From Macrophomina tecta (lineage: Eukaryota > Ascomycota > Dothideomycetes > Botryosphaeriales > Botryosphaeriaceae), in the NCBI GenBank assembly GCA_024180945.1, contig JAKSGN010000002.1:3100001-3164000 (forward strand): a stretch of 64,000 nt of DNA, in the 5' to 3' direction. The notes below the pieces were generated by a model. The model made no database searches and was not told where the DNA came from. It saw nothing but the letters and a program-made list of their open reading frames with translations. A program made the position numbers and the translations under genes. How positions within the stretch are numbered: position 1 is the first letter of the stretch; every line of letters starts with the position of its first letter. Below are positions 33,668 through 45,540 of this stretch, in pieces.

Positions 33668-34028
33668 GGTGTCTTCAGTATGGAGTTGGGAAGGAGGGCG
33701 GAGTGGTGGCAGAGGTTCAGTAGAGACGGCGACGGCGACAGCGGGTTGAAGTTTCGGCAGCAATCAGAGGCTGATCCAAGCGCCCCTCTGGGCGACGCGT
33801 TACGCGACCGACCGCGTCGCGTCGCGTCGGCGCCCAATCACTTTTCCGTAATCGGACTAGCAGACCTGTGACCCTTGCAGAGCACCTGCACTTATCGAGT
33901 GCTTGGCACCTCCTGCGTGCCCCACCAATCAACGAACGACCCCGCGGCCTTTGGGGAGAAAGCCGCATCATAACTGCCCGAACGGAGAAACTGCACAAAC
34001 GAGCATCCAATCTCGTTCCACTTCAACC
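33668..34028. promoter_or_regulatory. Shared divergent promoter MCM4 / TBCA with MluI cell-cycle box
   Basis: The 361 bases between the two start codons contain a perfect ACGCGT at 33795-33800, a near match (TTACGCGAC) just after it, and a run of CGCGT/GTCGC units to about 33830. ACGCGT is the MCB bound by MBF (Mbp1-Swi6) in yeasts, which drives G1/S expression of replication genes. Its place about 130 bases upstream of MCM4 suggests the same control here. Binding is inference. Confidence 0.6.
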
Positions 34029-34493
34029 ATGGCGCCCCCGTCCAAGCTCGCCGTTGCAACCTCTTCCGTCAACCGCCTAGTCAAGGAGGAGGCCAGCTAC
34101 CATAAGGAGCTGGAGCAGCAGCAGGCCCGCATCAAGAAGCTCGAGGATTCTACCGGCGACGAGAATGCTGAGTACCAGTTGAAGCAGGAGGTACGACGCT
34201 TTTTCGCCTCCTCCCCGTCTCTCTAGTGCGACTGATTCGAGCCGATCTCCAGCGTCAAGCTCTCGAGGAGACCAAGAACGTCCTGCCCGCCATCAGCCAG
34301 AAGATCAAAGACGCTCTCGCCAAGCTCGAGGATGAGCTCGTAAGTCTGAGCATCTTACCACGATCCTGCCAATTCTGACTCTTCTACGCAGGAGGCAAAC
34401 AAGGATGCCGGAGGTACTGTTCCTGCCGAAGAGATTACCAAAGCCAAGGAGGCCGTCGCCAACGCGAAGGCGGCCATCAGAGAGAGCGCTTAA
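34029..34493 (+). CDS. TBCA: Tubulin-binding cofactor A
   Basis: A small chaperone that holds beta-tubulin released from the chaperonin before alpha-beta dimer assembly. Three exons (34029-34190, 34253-34339, 34392-34493), all in phase 0, give 116 residues, the normal size. The protein is almost all helical and coiled-coil: LAVATSSVNRLVKEEASYHKELEQQQARIKKLE, RQALEETKNVLPAISQKIKDALAKLE, and a C-terminal EEITKAKEAVANAKAAI helix. These match the Rbl2/TBCA three-helix bundle with its KEE..YHKE motif. Intact. Confidence 0.96.
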
Positions 34494-35139
34494 CAGCTAA
34501 ATCCCATTCATGGTTCGGGTTGCCGCGAAAAGGCACAAAGTCATGACTACCTACGTCGAGAGTAATATACCAATGTCGATCCAATTTGCTTTTTCCCGTC
34601 CACTCGCATGTCAAACCGTGCCAGCACTGCAGCGGAAGACTAAGCAGGCAAACGATGAGCCTATTTTGGCCACATACCACTTTCCGTCTGCAGGCCCAGT
34701 CATGACAAGTGTATTTGGTTTACATTTGAGCATTATTGACTAGCGAAGAAATTATCAGATACAGCCGCCATGAGGCATAATGAGCGGCCAAAGTATGCGC
34801 CTCGAGGCAAGATGAACATGAAGTATAACAACAGGCGCGCACGCACGTAAAGCAATTTGGCAACGCTTTCCGACAACAAAAGACCAGCAAAGAATGCGTC
34901 ATGCTTTCATGAGAGACAAAAAACATACTACCCGCCCAGAACACCAATCAAACACGCAAACCGCCCCTAACAGGCAAAGAACCCCCGGGCCGCATAGTCT
35001 TTTTTTTTTTACCAGAAGCAAGAAAATCCCAAGAGGTATGCGCATATCTGATAGAGTGATAAGAATATGTGCGTACCCGTCCGTGCCGCCCCCAACGCCA
35101 CTGTGCCATCAGACCGGAGGGAAAAGCCTGTATATGCAT
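34494..35139. other. Convergent 3' region of TBCA and the FKBP-STIMATE gene
   Basis: This 646-base gap carries both terminators. It has a T run near 35001-35011. No further gene is seen. Confidence 0.55.
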
Positions 35140-36753
35140 TTATCTTTTCATTCCCAATTCCTTACTGTCCGAAGTCCGGCTTCTGGTGCTGCGCGGGCTG
35201 CTCGAGCTCGACGCTTCTATACTCCGGTTGTCGTCGTATTGCGGCACCGCCGTCGGGTTGGCCTCTTTCAGCGCCACGTCATGGGTATCAATTCTGCTAG
35301 GCCTCTTCCGCGTCGGCTCGACGCTCTCTGTGTGCGGTGGTGAGTAGTCGTCGTCGCTATCATCGTCCAAGCTTTCCCTCAGATGCCTGCGCTCCTCATC
35401 CTCTTCCGAGCCGTGCATCGAGCCGTGTCCGTCACCGCCTGCCGAGTCCTTGATGAAGCTGTCGATTATGTAGTATTGCAGCGCGTTCATAACGAGCGGG
35501 AAGATCAGCATGACGAAGGCGATTTGAAGCGCCTCATTGCCCTCCGTCCAACGCAGTGCCCAGTCGCCGACCCAGCCCAGCCATGGTAGCAGCTGGAAGA
35601 TGATGAAGACGCAAAACTTCATGCCAAATAAGCCCAGGAAGTAAATGAAGCATTGCTTCAGCCACCAGGTCGCCCGCGGTGGCGAACCGTAGTGGCCAGA
35701 TTTGATCGATTCGGGCGGATTCGCGACCGGAGTCTTCAGGAACAAGACGTGCAGGACGCGGAGCAGGCCGACAAGGATGGGGATGCCGATCGTAGTCTGT
35801 AACTCGTCAGGAAAAGAAAACCAATATATCTCCGCGTGAGACGAAATGTAGACCTACGTCGATGGCGAGATTAAGGAGGTAAAAGGAGCACGGATTCGGC
35901 ATCTCCTTGTCCTGTGCAAATCCGGGCTTGTGCTTCTCCAGACTCTCCTCCGCCGCGACCCTAAAGTCGCCTGAGGAAAGCATCGACATGAATAGATTCG
36001 CCAGATGCAACATCATGGACCCCACGACCTGCTTCGAGACGTCAAAAGCCCACACCTTGAGCGGGCGTCTCGGACGCTCGCGATATCTCTTCCAGACCAG
36101 CGACAACAAAGCCAGCAATCCCAACGCGCCCTGAATCAGCAGCGCAAACGAGCCCAGCAAGCGACACTCGCCATTCCCATCTGGCCCAGAATGCTTGGGC
36201 CCACCCTTATCGCCATGCTGCTCCTCCTCCGAATGCGGGGGCGGTGGAGTTGGAGGCGGCGGGCTCGCCGGCTCAGCATCAGGATCCACGCCCGCGATAC
36301 CCATAAGCTCGGTTTCGAATACTGCCTTGAAGTTAGTGATAAAGAACACACGCAACCTAGCAGGACAAACGTACCCAACGTCGCCGAAGGGGGGATGGGC
36401 CCGTTGCCACTCTTGCCGTAGCCCAGCTCGGGCGGGATAGTCAGCTTCCTGCCCTCGCCGATGCACATATCCAAGAGACCCTCATCCCAGCCCTCGATCA
36501 CTTGGCCGGCGCCCAGCGTGAACGCGAACGGCTTCCCGCGCTTATAGCTTTCGTCGAAGACGCTGCCATCGCTATGGAGCGTGCCGCGGTAGTGCACCTC
36601 GATCCTGTCGCCCGAGTGCGTCTTGCGCGTGCACGCAACGGGCTTCGTAACCTGGATGTCGAGGTCATCGGCGAGCGCGACGAGCGGGAGGGCGAGAAGG
36701 AGGAGGTGGTGGAGCGGCGATAGCGCTGCGGAGGGTTGGCGTGGGAGCCGCAT
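35140..36753 (-). CDS. FKBP-type prolyl isomerase fused to STIMATE/YPL162C-like membrane protein
   Basis: Exons 36375-36753, 35858-36321 and 35140-35796 give 499 residues. Residues 1-28 (MRLPRQPSA...[14 protein letters not shown]) form a signal peptide. Residues ~30-140 are an FKBP2-type PPIase: [57 protein letters not shown]. After the first intron (TTG G|TA) comes its last strand, [11 protein letters not shown] Pro/acidic linker follows. Then, with no stop, comes a STIMATE family region: [63 protein letters not shown] and YYIIDSFI. It has about five hydrophobic spans, then a Ser/Asp-rich tail. A luminal N-terminus with five spans puts the tail in the cytosol. The family includes ER STIMATE (a Ca2+ entry regulator) and yeast vacuolar YPL162C. 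Separate overlapping transcripts cannot be excluded. Confidence 0.82.
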
Positions 36754-38133
36754 GGGCGGCAGGCGGCTGTGGATGGACGGCGGCTGATGCCAACGGGGAA
36801 AGAGAGCGGACAAGGACGATGTGATGCAGGCCTGCGAAAGGGCCGCGAGAGATCGCTTGGGTCGCTTCGGGAGGGAAATATGGTAAAGGGAGCAGTGGTT
36901 ATTTAGGTCGGTCGGGGAGAGTTGGCGAGCGCCATGCAGTGATGATGAAACCGTTCTGGATCGCTTCGAGCGGGCGATCACACGACTGGAGCAGTAGTGC
37001 GCGCGACCAGTAGGAGCCAGGAATAGCAGAAGTGGGTTCTGCTGTACGACGTGAAACCCCGCTGGGCGTAGCTATGTCGTGAGAAGGGACGACTGCTTGG
37101 GGCGTTGTGTCCAGCACAGCCAGGGTCGAGGTGCAGGGCCGGGCAGACAAGCAAGCTTACTTTACTGCCTGAGCTCGTGCGCAATGAGCGACGAGACAAT
37201 ACGACCTGGCCGCTATAAAAGGAAGGGGAGCACAGCCGCAGCCGAGCAGCGAGCCGCGCCCAGCCTGTGCCCCAAGCCCCAGACGCAGGCTGCCTGCTGG
37301 TTCTTCCGCACACACCCTCACCGGTGACATCTGTGGCTACATTTGCTGCGTATTTTCTCTTGGCTACCCATCCCATTGCTCCTGCTACGCAAACTCCTGC
37401 TGCCAAAACAATCGAAGTGGTATCTTACAGCTCGTGCTCCTGTCGCCGCAGAGCAAAAACTCAGGCTGCCCATGTGCCCGGCCTCCAATCCCCGCAAAAA
37501 GCCCATGAAAAGTCGCCACCCGTCCCCCCGCAGAATCCAGGACACCGCACGCCGGCCCTGACCACCCTCCGATCTTTTCTTTTGAAGTCCGCACCCGCAG
37601 CCGTTGCTCGTCATGTATGGAGAAAGAGGAAAAAAGAAAAAAAAAAAAAACAGGAAGTAGAAAAACACCACGCTATACTACTGCATGAGAATGTCCTAGA
37701 GTATCCTGTACCTTCCCGTCCCCCAAGCAATCCCTGTCCATCCTGTTCGCCGGTGTAGTTATGCCGTATCCTAAACATTACTCCATTCCAAAGTAACCAT
37801 ATCCCGCCCTTTGCTCTGCGAAATGCAATTTCGTCTCGAAAATAGAATGTACGCGCGAACTATGCCCGAAAGACGTGGACTGACGAGAACCTGGACCGGG
37901 GATGAGAGATCCCACAACCAAACCGAGGACCACTGTGTACTGCAAATATCGAGTATGGTATGTTGTCGCCTGCATCCGTGTCGCCTCGATTTGGTCCCGC
38001 CAAAAATGAAAAAAAAAAAAAAAATTCCAGGTACGCCGGCTAATCTTTTTTAAGCTCCCAGTTGCGATTCTGCCATCTGGAAGCGGTCTCCTGCATCTTC
38101 CTCGTCCGTTCCTACCTCCAGCAATGCTGCACC
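36754..38133. other. 1.38-kb intergenic region
   Basis: It lies between two minus-strand genes: promoter of the FKBP fusion at the low end and 3' region of the histidine kinase at the high end. It contains a plus-oriented TATAAAA at 37214-37220 and A runs near 37636-37650 and 38009-38023. No coding sequence is convincing. Confidence 0.5.
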
Positions 38134-41100
38134 TTAATCACTCCTCGGTCGCATGAATTCATGAGGCTTGGATGGGTCCGGTGGATCCAGAAATCGAGTC
38201 ATTACCGCGCTGAGCTCCTTGAAATCCACAGGCTTCGTCACGTAGGAATTAAAGCCGGCTTCCACACACTTCGAGTATACGTCCCCAAGGACGTTGGCCG
38301 ACAGCGCTATGATCGGCAGGTGTGGGAGCTTGTTTTTCTTCTCCCATTTCCGAATCTCCTTGCAGGTTTGGTATCCGTCCTTGTTCGGCATGTGAAGGTC
38401 GCACTAACATCCCTGTTAGTCTCAAGGTATAAAAAAAGTCTGTCGGGACAAGAAAATGCTCACCAGAATGATGGAGTAGTAGCCATGGTCTTTGGAAAAC
38501 ACCTTGTCCGTACACTCCACACCATCAAGCACTGTATCAACGTTGATCGATGTCTTGCCGAGCAGTTTCAAGAGCACCTAGAGCAGGAGTTAGTGACTAC
38601 ATTCACGCCAAGTAGGAAAGGGACTTACAGTCTGGTTGATTTTGTTGTCTTCCACAAGGAGAACCCTATGACCCTTATTACCCAGCCGTTTCTTCATGTC
38701 ATCAAACACCATCTTTTGGTTGACAGCCACCTGGGCGGCGCTGTTTTCGTTTCGGTCCGTGCTAATTTCCCTTTCCCTTTGCGGATCAAAGATCACCGCA
38801 AACTTGGATGGCTTGAGAGGTTTGAAGATGAACCGCAGCCGGCGCTCATGAATCAACCTATCGTAATCATGCGCCGATGCTTCAGCCATGACTTCGCGCT
38901 TTTGAACCAAGTCCGAAATGATGATGACCGAGGTGGCGACATGCGCTTGTGAATGGAATATCTGGTCGATGAATTCGATAACTTCCTTTGAATCGTGAAG
39001 CACAAGCACGATATGTGTGAATATGACAGGATCTTCGCTTCCAATCATCTTGCGACACTCTTCAACTGATTCCCTGGCAGTTATCTGGGCGGGCACAGCC
39101 TTCGGCAAAGTCATCTCAATGTGCTTGACGGTTGCGTCGCGACTCATTGCCAGAGGACACACCACCAATATCGAATACATCGGGGGTTGGACAGCAAGGG
39201 GAGACGGTGTACGCGTGGAGGAGATGGACGTGCCTGAGGCACGCACAGTATCGCCAGAAGCGCTTGATTCGGCTGATTCTGCACGTTTTTCAGAGTTGTC
39301 AGAAGGCAAACTCAGCTTCATATTGGCAGCGTTCTGGCTGGAGCTGAACGAGGATGTTGATGACCTGGTTGATGGTACGCTGGTCCTGCCAGTCCTCACC
39401 GACGGGTCCGAGCTTGCCGAGGACGAAGCGGAAGAGGGTTTCGGCGACCCACCTGGACCTGATGGAGATTTTAATGTCTCTATAGGCGACGGTGACAACG
39501 TGGTAGCAGCCTCAGGTGGCGATATGGTGGTGCTGGTGGTGGGACTGAGGGCTTCAGGCGGAGGCTGCTCGTTGTCTGACGGAAGAGTGAACTTGATTGT
39601 GAAGGTAAACGTTGAACCCTTGCCAGGAACACTGCTCGCCTTCATCTTTCCACCATGAAGTTCCACCAACTGCATGGAGATTGCCAGTCCAAGGCCGGTA
39701 CCTCCATGTTGTCGGGTACTGCTACCGTCAATCTGACTGAAGCGCTTGAACAGGAACTCAGCCTCCTTCTCAGTGAATCCTGATCCTGTATCAATAACGT
39801 CAAACTGAACGAGAGTTTCATTGCCGCTAACGGCAATGTCCTGGTCCTCAGCGATTCTGCAACGCACAAAGACCTCTCCACGTTGAGTGAACTTGATCGC
39901 GTTTCCAACGACATTGAGCAACACTTGACGAATTCGGAATCTGTCACCCTTGACCATCGAGGGAACATCCTCTTCCACGATGTAGTTGAGTTCCAGACCT
40001 TTGTTGATCGCCATGGCAGAAGTCAGATCGTTGACCTCTTCGATGAGCGATCGGACGTGCATCCAGTCCATTGCGAGAGTGATCATGCCGGCCTCGACCT
40101 TCGAAAGGTCAAGAATGTCATTGATCAAGTCTCTTAATCCCTCTGTACTGTTTCGAATAATATTGACATGTTCCATCTGTTCTGAAGTGAGGTTGCTGTC
40201 GATAAGGAAATTGACCATACCAGTGATGCCATTCAGTGGGGTCCTGATCTCGTGAGACATGTTGCTGAGGAACCGGGACTTCGCGTCCATCGTCTCTTTC
40301 AAAGTCTGCTCCAGAAGCTTGTGGTCATTGATATCTGTGCAGGTTCCATACCACGTTTCCTCTTCTTCCTCGCCTTGGAGCACCGGCTCTGCGAGAAGGA
40401 TCCTCACCAGGTGCCAGTGATACGTGCCATCTTTGGATCGCAGGCGGACTTCGGTCGAATACGATGGCCTTCCATCAGAGTCTCTAGTGACCTTCAAGAT
40501 TCCAGTATCTGCGAGCTTTGAGAGTCTGGTCTGTGGCATGTGTATAGTTGACGGGGTCGAACCACCAGGACTGGTAACTGTTTTGTTGGTGCTAGAATCA
40601 TCAGAGCTAGTCGACTCGTTGGAAACAGAGGTAGAACGTCTAAGGTCGGAGGGCATAGATAAGGGCACGTTCTTTGGCGTCTCCCCGTCCTTGTCGAACG
40701 CAGGCAACCTGCACTTGACAAGGTCCTCGGGATGAACGTAGTCCATAAATCCTAGACCCAATGCATCCTCTTCGGTCTGACCCGAGTACGATAACCACTG
40801 ACTGTTGCAAAACGTGATGCCCTTCTTCTTGTTAACCGCAAACACGATTTGGGGGCTCGAGTTTGCAAGAGCGCGGTATTTCGCCTCCGAAGCAGCGGTC
40901 TCCTGCTGTCTGGATGCGTTGATCTCTGCAAGATGCTGATCGTGTACATCCATGTTGGTTCCAATCCAATGGACAATGTTCTGACGCTTGTCCTTGAGAG
41001 GTGCTGCCCTAACGTAGAACCAGCGATAATTGCCATCAAACCGTCGCACGCGGACCTTTTGTTGGAACTGTTGACCTGTCCTCAAACACCTGCCCCACAT

Positions 41101-44100
41101 GCTCATGTATTCCGGGCGATCATCTGGATGAATTCCTTCCCAGGGCTCCTGCAGTATTTGGCGGCAATCCTGACCGCGATAGACCAAAAACTTGGTATTG
41201 ACCCAGGTCAGAGCACCGGTCGATGGTGCAGCGGTGAATACTTGTACGGGTAACGAGTCTATGATGGTCCTGAGGAGTCTCTCCGATGGCGGCGGCATTT
41301 CTTGACGATCAGGTATCGAAGTATTCCGTCCATGACCAAACTGCGGGCCTGGCGTCTTCACGGGAGTCGTTGCTGCCGGCAATGACTGGAACGACGCGCT
41401 AAAGTCAGCACCGTAGGAGTGAAGGTAACTGTGCGGACGCTGATCATTGCCCCGCTGCTGGTCCTGTTTCAAGTGAAGACTAAGCCTGCGAGGGGACGTG
41501 ACGCGTGTGGGGCTTCCGGACGACTTCATAGCCTCAGAACCCGACTGCTGTTTCCCATCCTTAGATTGAGGCTGACTCGTCGGTGCTTGGTCCAATCGGG
41601 GGGTCACCTCCTCTTCATCCGTCGGCAGGATGGAGACAACTTTGCGCCCGCTAAGGCTTCTCTGTTCCATCGGAGGGGGCGTTCCACCTCCTGGGCGCAA
41701 TGTGGAGTCTCCCCTGTGCGGACCAGTTTTCTTCTTCGCGTCGAAGTAGCTATCAACTGCTTCACTCCCGAGAACATGGCCAGGCGTGTTGCCAACGGAA
41801 TGTTTACTACTGGAGAAACCTAGACTGGAAGGATCCCAGCCGGGCGTTCCAGCAATTGATCCACCTGGGCTATTCTTTGATCGAACTGAGTACTCGGACG
41901 GACTAGTAATGCTCCCGTTTGCCGAGTCGTTAATTTGATCGATATCGAGGCGTATCAGATCATCGAGGCTTTCGGTGTCACCCGATGTGGTGCCAAACGG
42001 TACGCTCTGTCCTGAACCATAGCGACGATGACGTATACCAGCTGCCGAACGATGCGCTGACGAGTAATGCAAGCTGTTGGAAAAGGTTGTTGCGAGATGC
42101 GGTGCAATGAGTTTCAGTGATTGCGTTAGGTTTGCCGGGTACGGAACCATCGGAGACAACATCGATAGGATTGCTATCGGTGCTTTTCTCGGAGCAGCTG
42201 GTTCCGAGGAAACGGTCGAGAAGCGAGATTCAGCGGGTGTCTCTGCGGGGGTTTCCGAATCGAATGGTTGCATTACCTGTGACAGAAGAGGGTGAATGAG
42301 AGGGAGATGGGTGACCGTGCTGGCTCTGTCAACACCAATTGCTTCCACTGGAGCCGAATAGTCTGGACCCGAACCGGAGCCCTTCGGATTGAATGACTCC
42401 TCGTCAACAGTGGCCGCTGCGAAGAAAGGATTCTCATTTGGATTGGCTTGAATAGCAGGCGAGGGAGCGGGCGATTGTGCCCAGGGCGAGCTTGGATATT
42501 GTTCATATTCTTCATATTGAGTCGTGAGCTTGAAGCGGTAAAAGTCTTCGCCAGCGAAGTGGGACGCATTACCAGCACGACTTCGAATGTCTGCTGCCTT
42601 GGAAGCTGGATGGGGTTTTTGTGTCGAATTTGCGGCCTCTGGAGAGCTTTGCGATGCTCTGGATGAATGAGCTCCCGAGTCTCTTCTCGAGGAGTCCACG
42701 CTCGAGTAGTCTCGTGTGAGCGTGACCAATTTTCCTCTTTCCAATACCCGATTAATACCAGAGTTGTCGATGAGCGCGTGAGGCTCATGGTCCAAGGCGC
42801 GAAGAACAGGGAAGACTTGAATATAAGGACCTCGAGGTTGATCATCGCCAACGCTGGAGAAATCAGGGTCGCTGAAGGTGGATCCCTTGAGGCGTTGTTG
42901 GTTCAGGACGAAGGGAGGATCCGTGGGTGGGGCTTCCCGTTGGGGAGACATCGTGTCACCTTGGCCCATCATGTGGGGAGCGTGGCTCGCTGTTCTCATC
43001 GGGCCTCGCGGCCGAGGTAGAGGCCCAGTGGTCTTCTGCTCGCTTGCCGCGTCCTTTTGAGTCCGTTCGTGGCCAGCGAAAGAATGTCTCGACTCCAACT
43101 TGGGGCGTAGCCGGCGTGTGGGCATGTCACTAGGCTGTTGAGGCGGATCGACATTTTCGTTTTTCCCGTCCCTGGTCTTCGTTTCCCCAGCTTGATTGTG
43201 CTGCGCTGCCCTTGGTATTGACCCCGAATCGAATGAACCCACAGCATTGAAAGATGCCTTTTGACCCCAAGGAACATTTTCGATATCCGTCGGATCGGCA
43301 GGAACAGCCAGTGTAACCCTTTCCGCACCGTACCAATCTCTCATGATATTCGTAACCACCTTCCACCACGCATCCATTCCGGGCTCCGAAGAGAGTAGCA
43401 ATGTTAGATCGTAGAGATTTGGCGTGGGGTATTGTGGGTCCTCTGCGATTTGCATGGTGGCACCTGGCGGCATAAAGGTGGCGGCAGAGACTAGCGGGGT
43501 GCTGACGTTCGACAGTTGACGGTCCCGCGGAATGTCACTTTCCCGCACGTTCATGGCGCTGACGGTGGGTGATAGGGTGGTGAAGGGCTGATGGAAGGAC
43601 GACGACCATGTCCGCGGCGTGCCAGGAACATACGGGAAGGGGTAGGACGGTGTGCGCAAGGGCATCTGAGCTGGAGTGGCTGGGACGCTTCCGCGAATGG
43701 TCTTGCTGGACTCGGTCGACTCGGTAGAAGTGGTCAGGGAACCGGTCGGGACGGGGCTGTTAAAGGCAGCATCGAGAGAGGGCGAAATTGCATCAGCGGT
43801 TTCTTCCTTGATCGGAGAGACCCTCCGGGTGCCCATGGATTGCGGACTTGGAGGCGCACCGCCCATGCTGTTCAGTTTAGCGCGCTGCTGACTCAGAACC
43901 ATTTTTGCATGGACAGCCTGTTTGAGGCGATCGAGCTCTGCGGCGGTTTGGGTTGGCGGCGGTTTGGCGGTTGTCGCCGACCCTGGTGGCACGGCAACGC
44001 TCTTGCCAACCGTCGCGGCGGCATCAGCACTGCTAGCGGGAGCAGAGTCTGCAGGGTCGGCGCTGGTCGACGAGGGCGGGCTGCTGCGTGGGTTCAGCGT

Positions 44101-44289
44101 ATGCGTTTCATCGCTCGTGGGGGAGGAGAACGAGGAGCGATGCAGCGGCGGGCGAGGCTGCGAAGCGGCGGAGTGGGCTGGGTCGTCCAGGGAGGGCGCC
44201 GACTGGGCTGCGGGCGAGGGCTCGGAGAGGGCGCCGTCAAGAGCGGAATCAGAAGTTGGCGATGGTTCTGCGGGTTTGCCTTTGATCAT
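38134..44289 (-). CDS. Hybrid sensor histidine kinase with two PAS domains
   Basis: A soluble phosphorelay sensor: autophosphorylation on His, then transfer to an internal receiver Asp, then via a phosphotransfer protein to response regulators. Exons 38629-44289, 38464-38577 and 38134-38403 give 2014 residues. The first ~1000 residues are Ser/Pro-rich and mostly disordered, with a possible GAF-like region (LYDLTLLLSSEPGMDAWWKV... and YIQVFPVLRALDHEPHALID). PAS/PAC 1 is near 1010-1120 (GIHPDDRPEY). PAS 2 is near 1136-1300 (YVHPEDLVKC). The H-box NMSHEIRTPLNG has its His near 1346. The N-box VLLNVVGNAIKFT, DTGSGF and GTGLGL follow. The receiver has LLVEDNKINQ, the phospho-Asp in ILCDLHMPNKDG, and a TKPVD lysine. 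No membrane span is seen. The start is the first ATG; a non-ATG frame continues 28 codons upstream. Fungal HHK group not assigned. Confidence 0.93.
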
Positions 44290-45540
44290 CTCGTCCCCCA
44301 CCGCCAGCTGCTCTGGAGACACCGAAGGAAGAGAGCTGCGTGAGTCGGAGAACCAATGCTGCGCGGAGACCACATCAGAGTCACGCTGCTCGCTGGTGGA
44401 CTGTTGCGGGACAGGCGATCACCGGACGAAGTTGAGCACGGCGGTGGAAGAATGCGAGCAGCAAAGGGAACGTCTGTGAGGATGACGTCGCTAGCACGAC
44501 TCAAGCAGCGAGACCGCGAGACCGCAACCACACACAAAGCGATTTGGCAGGAGTGCGAGGGCGCGCGAGGCAGGTGTAGCGCTGACTAGGCCTTGGACGA
44601 CGGGTCTTTTGAGAACAGCGGCGCGTGTATGCTGCTGCTCTGCTGCCCTGAACCCGCCTCGGACAAGGCGGCCGCTGCGTGCAGTAGGGGGTATCCGCCA
44701 CAGAGTGCCCTCCAGAGCCCACGGCAACGGCACGATGGGCGATGCTCTGGTGCGTGGATCGAGGCGCACAGCTACGATTTGTTTCGGCATAGCGACCGAA
44801 CGCTGCTCCCAATCCACTCAAGTTCCCTGGGGGGCGGCTGATGTCGTCAGCCAAGCCTTCCACACGCCGGCTGGAACCCAGACGCTGTGACGCCCTACCA
44901 CCCACGCTGCTCCACCGCCCAATGACCCAGCCGGCTGCTGCTTTGCTGCCCAGCGGCCGTCGCCGCACATACGTGTGTACCGCCCTTCAGGCCCTCCGGA
45001 TCCAGTCCACACCACGTGCGGACAGCCGCAAAAAAGCGCCATTCTGTTGCGGCCCGAGCGGCTGGCTGGCGCGCGCAAGGAAGCGAAATAATGATTGTCT
45101 AGCCCCTCCCCCCGTCGCCGTCTTCCTCTGCCCGCGCGCTCCATCTGCGTCCACAGTCCCGCCAGGCGTGTGGCCCCAATGCCCGCGATTGCGCCTGGGC
45201 CTGCTCGCGCTTTGCGGCTCCGCTCCTGCCAGGTCACCAAGGCAAGGCCCGAACGCGCGCGACGCTTGTTTGAGGCGTCATCTGATGATCGTACCTACTA
45301 CAAAACATCTGCCTGCTTCCGCCCGCCGCCTCTTCCAAATAACCGGGGTCGCCCCCGTTTCGCCTCACTCCGCCAACCTTACCATCCACGCTTCCACCGC
45401 TCACCACGATGCCCACACGTGATCGCTTCGCTTGCCCCTGTAGCCCGCCGTCCGCCACGCCAAACGCCATTCATGCTCTCGCGGAAATAAAAACTTGGAT
45501 ATACAGCGCGATGGAACTTCCCTCCTCTGCCTCGCCCTCT
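44290..45540. promoter_or_regulatory. Upstream region of the histidine kinase and MO25 3' end
   Basis: 1.25 kb of GC-rich sequence without a supported gene. It should contain the promoter and 5' leader of the histidine kinase gene. Open frames on both strands overlap each other and look random. Confidence 0.5.

Noticed and set aside
35858..36304. Separate STIMATE gene starting at its own ATG (MGIAGVDP, 36304)
   Set aside because: That methionine is part of the FKBP strand VFETELMGI. The frame is continuous with FKBP across a well-formed intron, so a separate start is the less economical reading.
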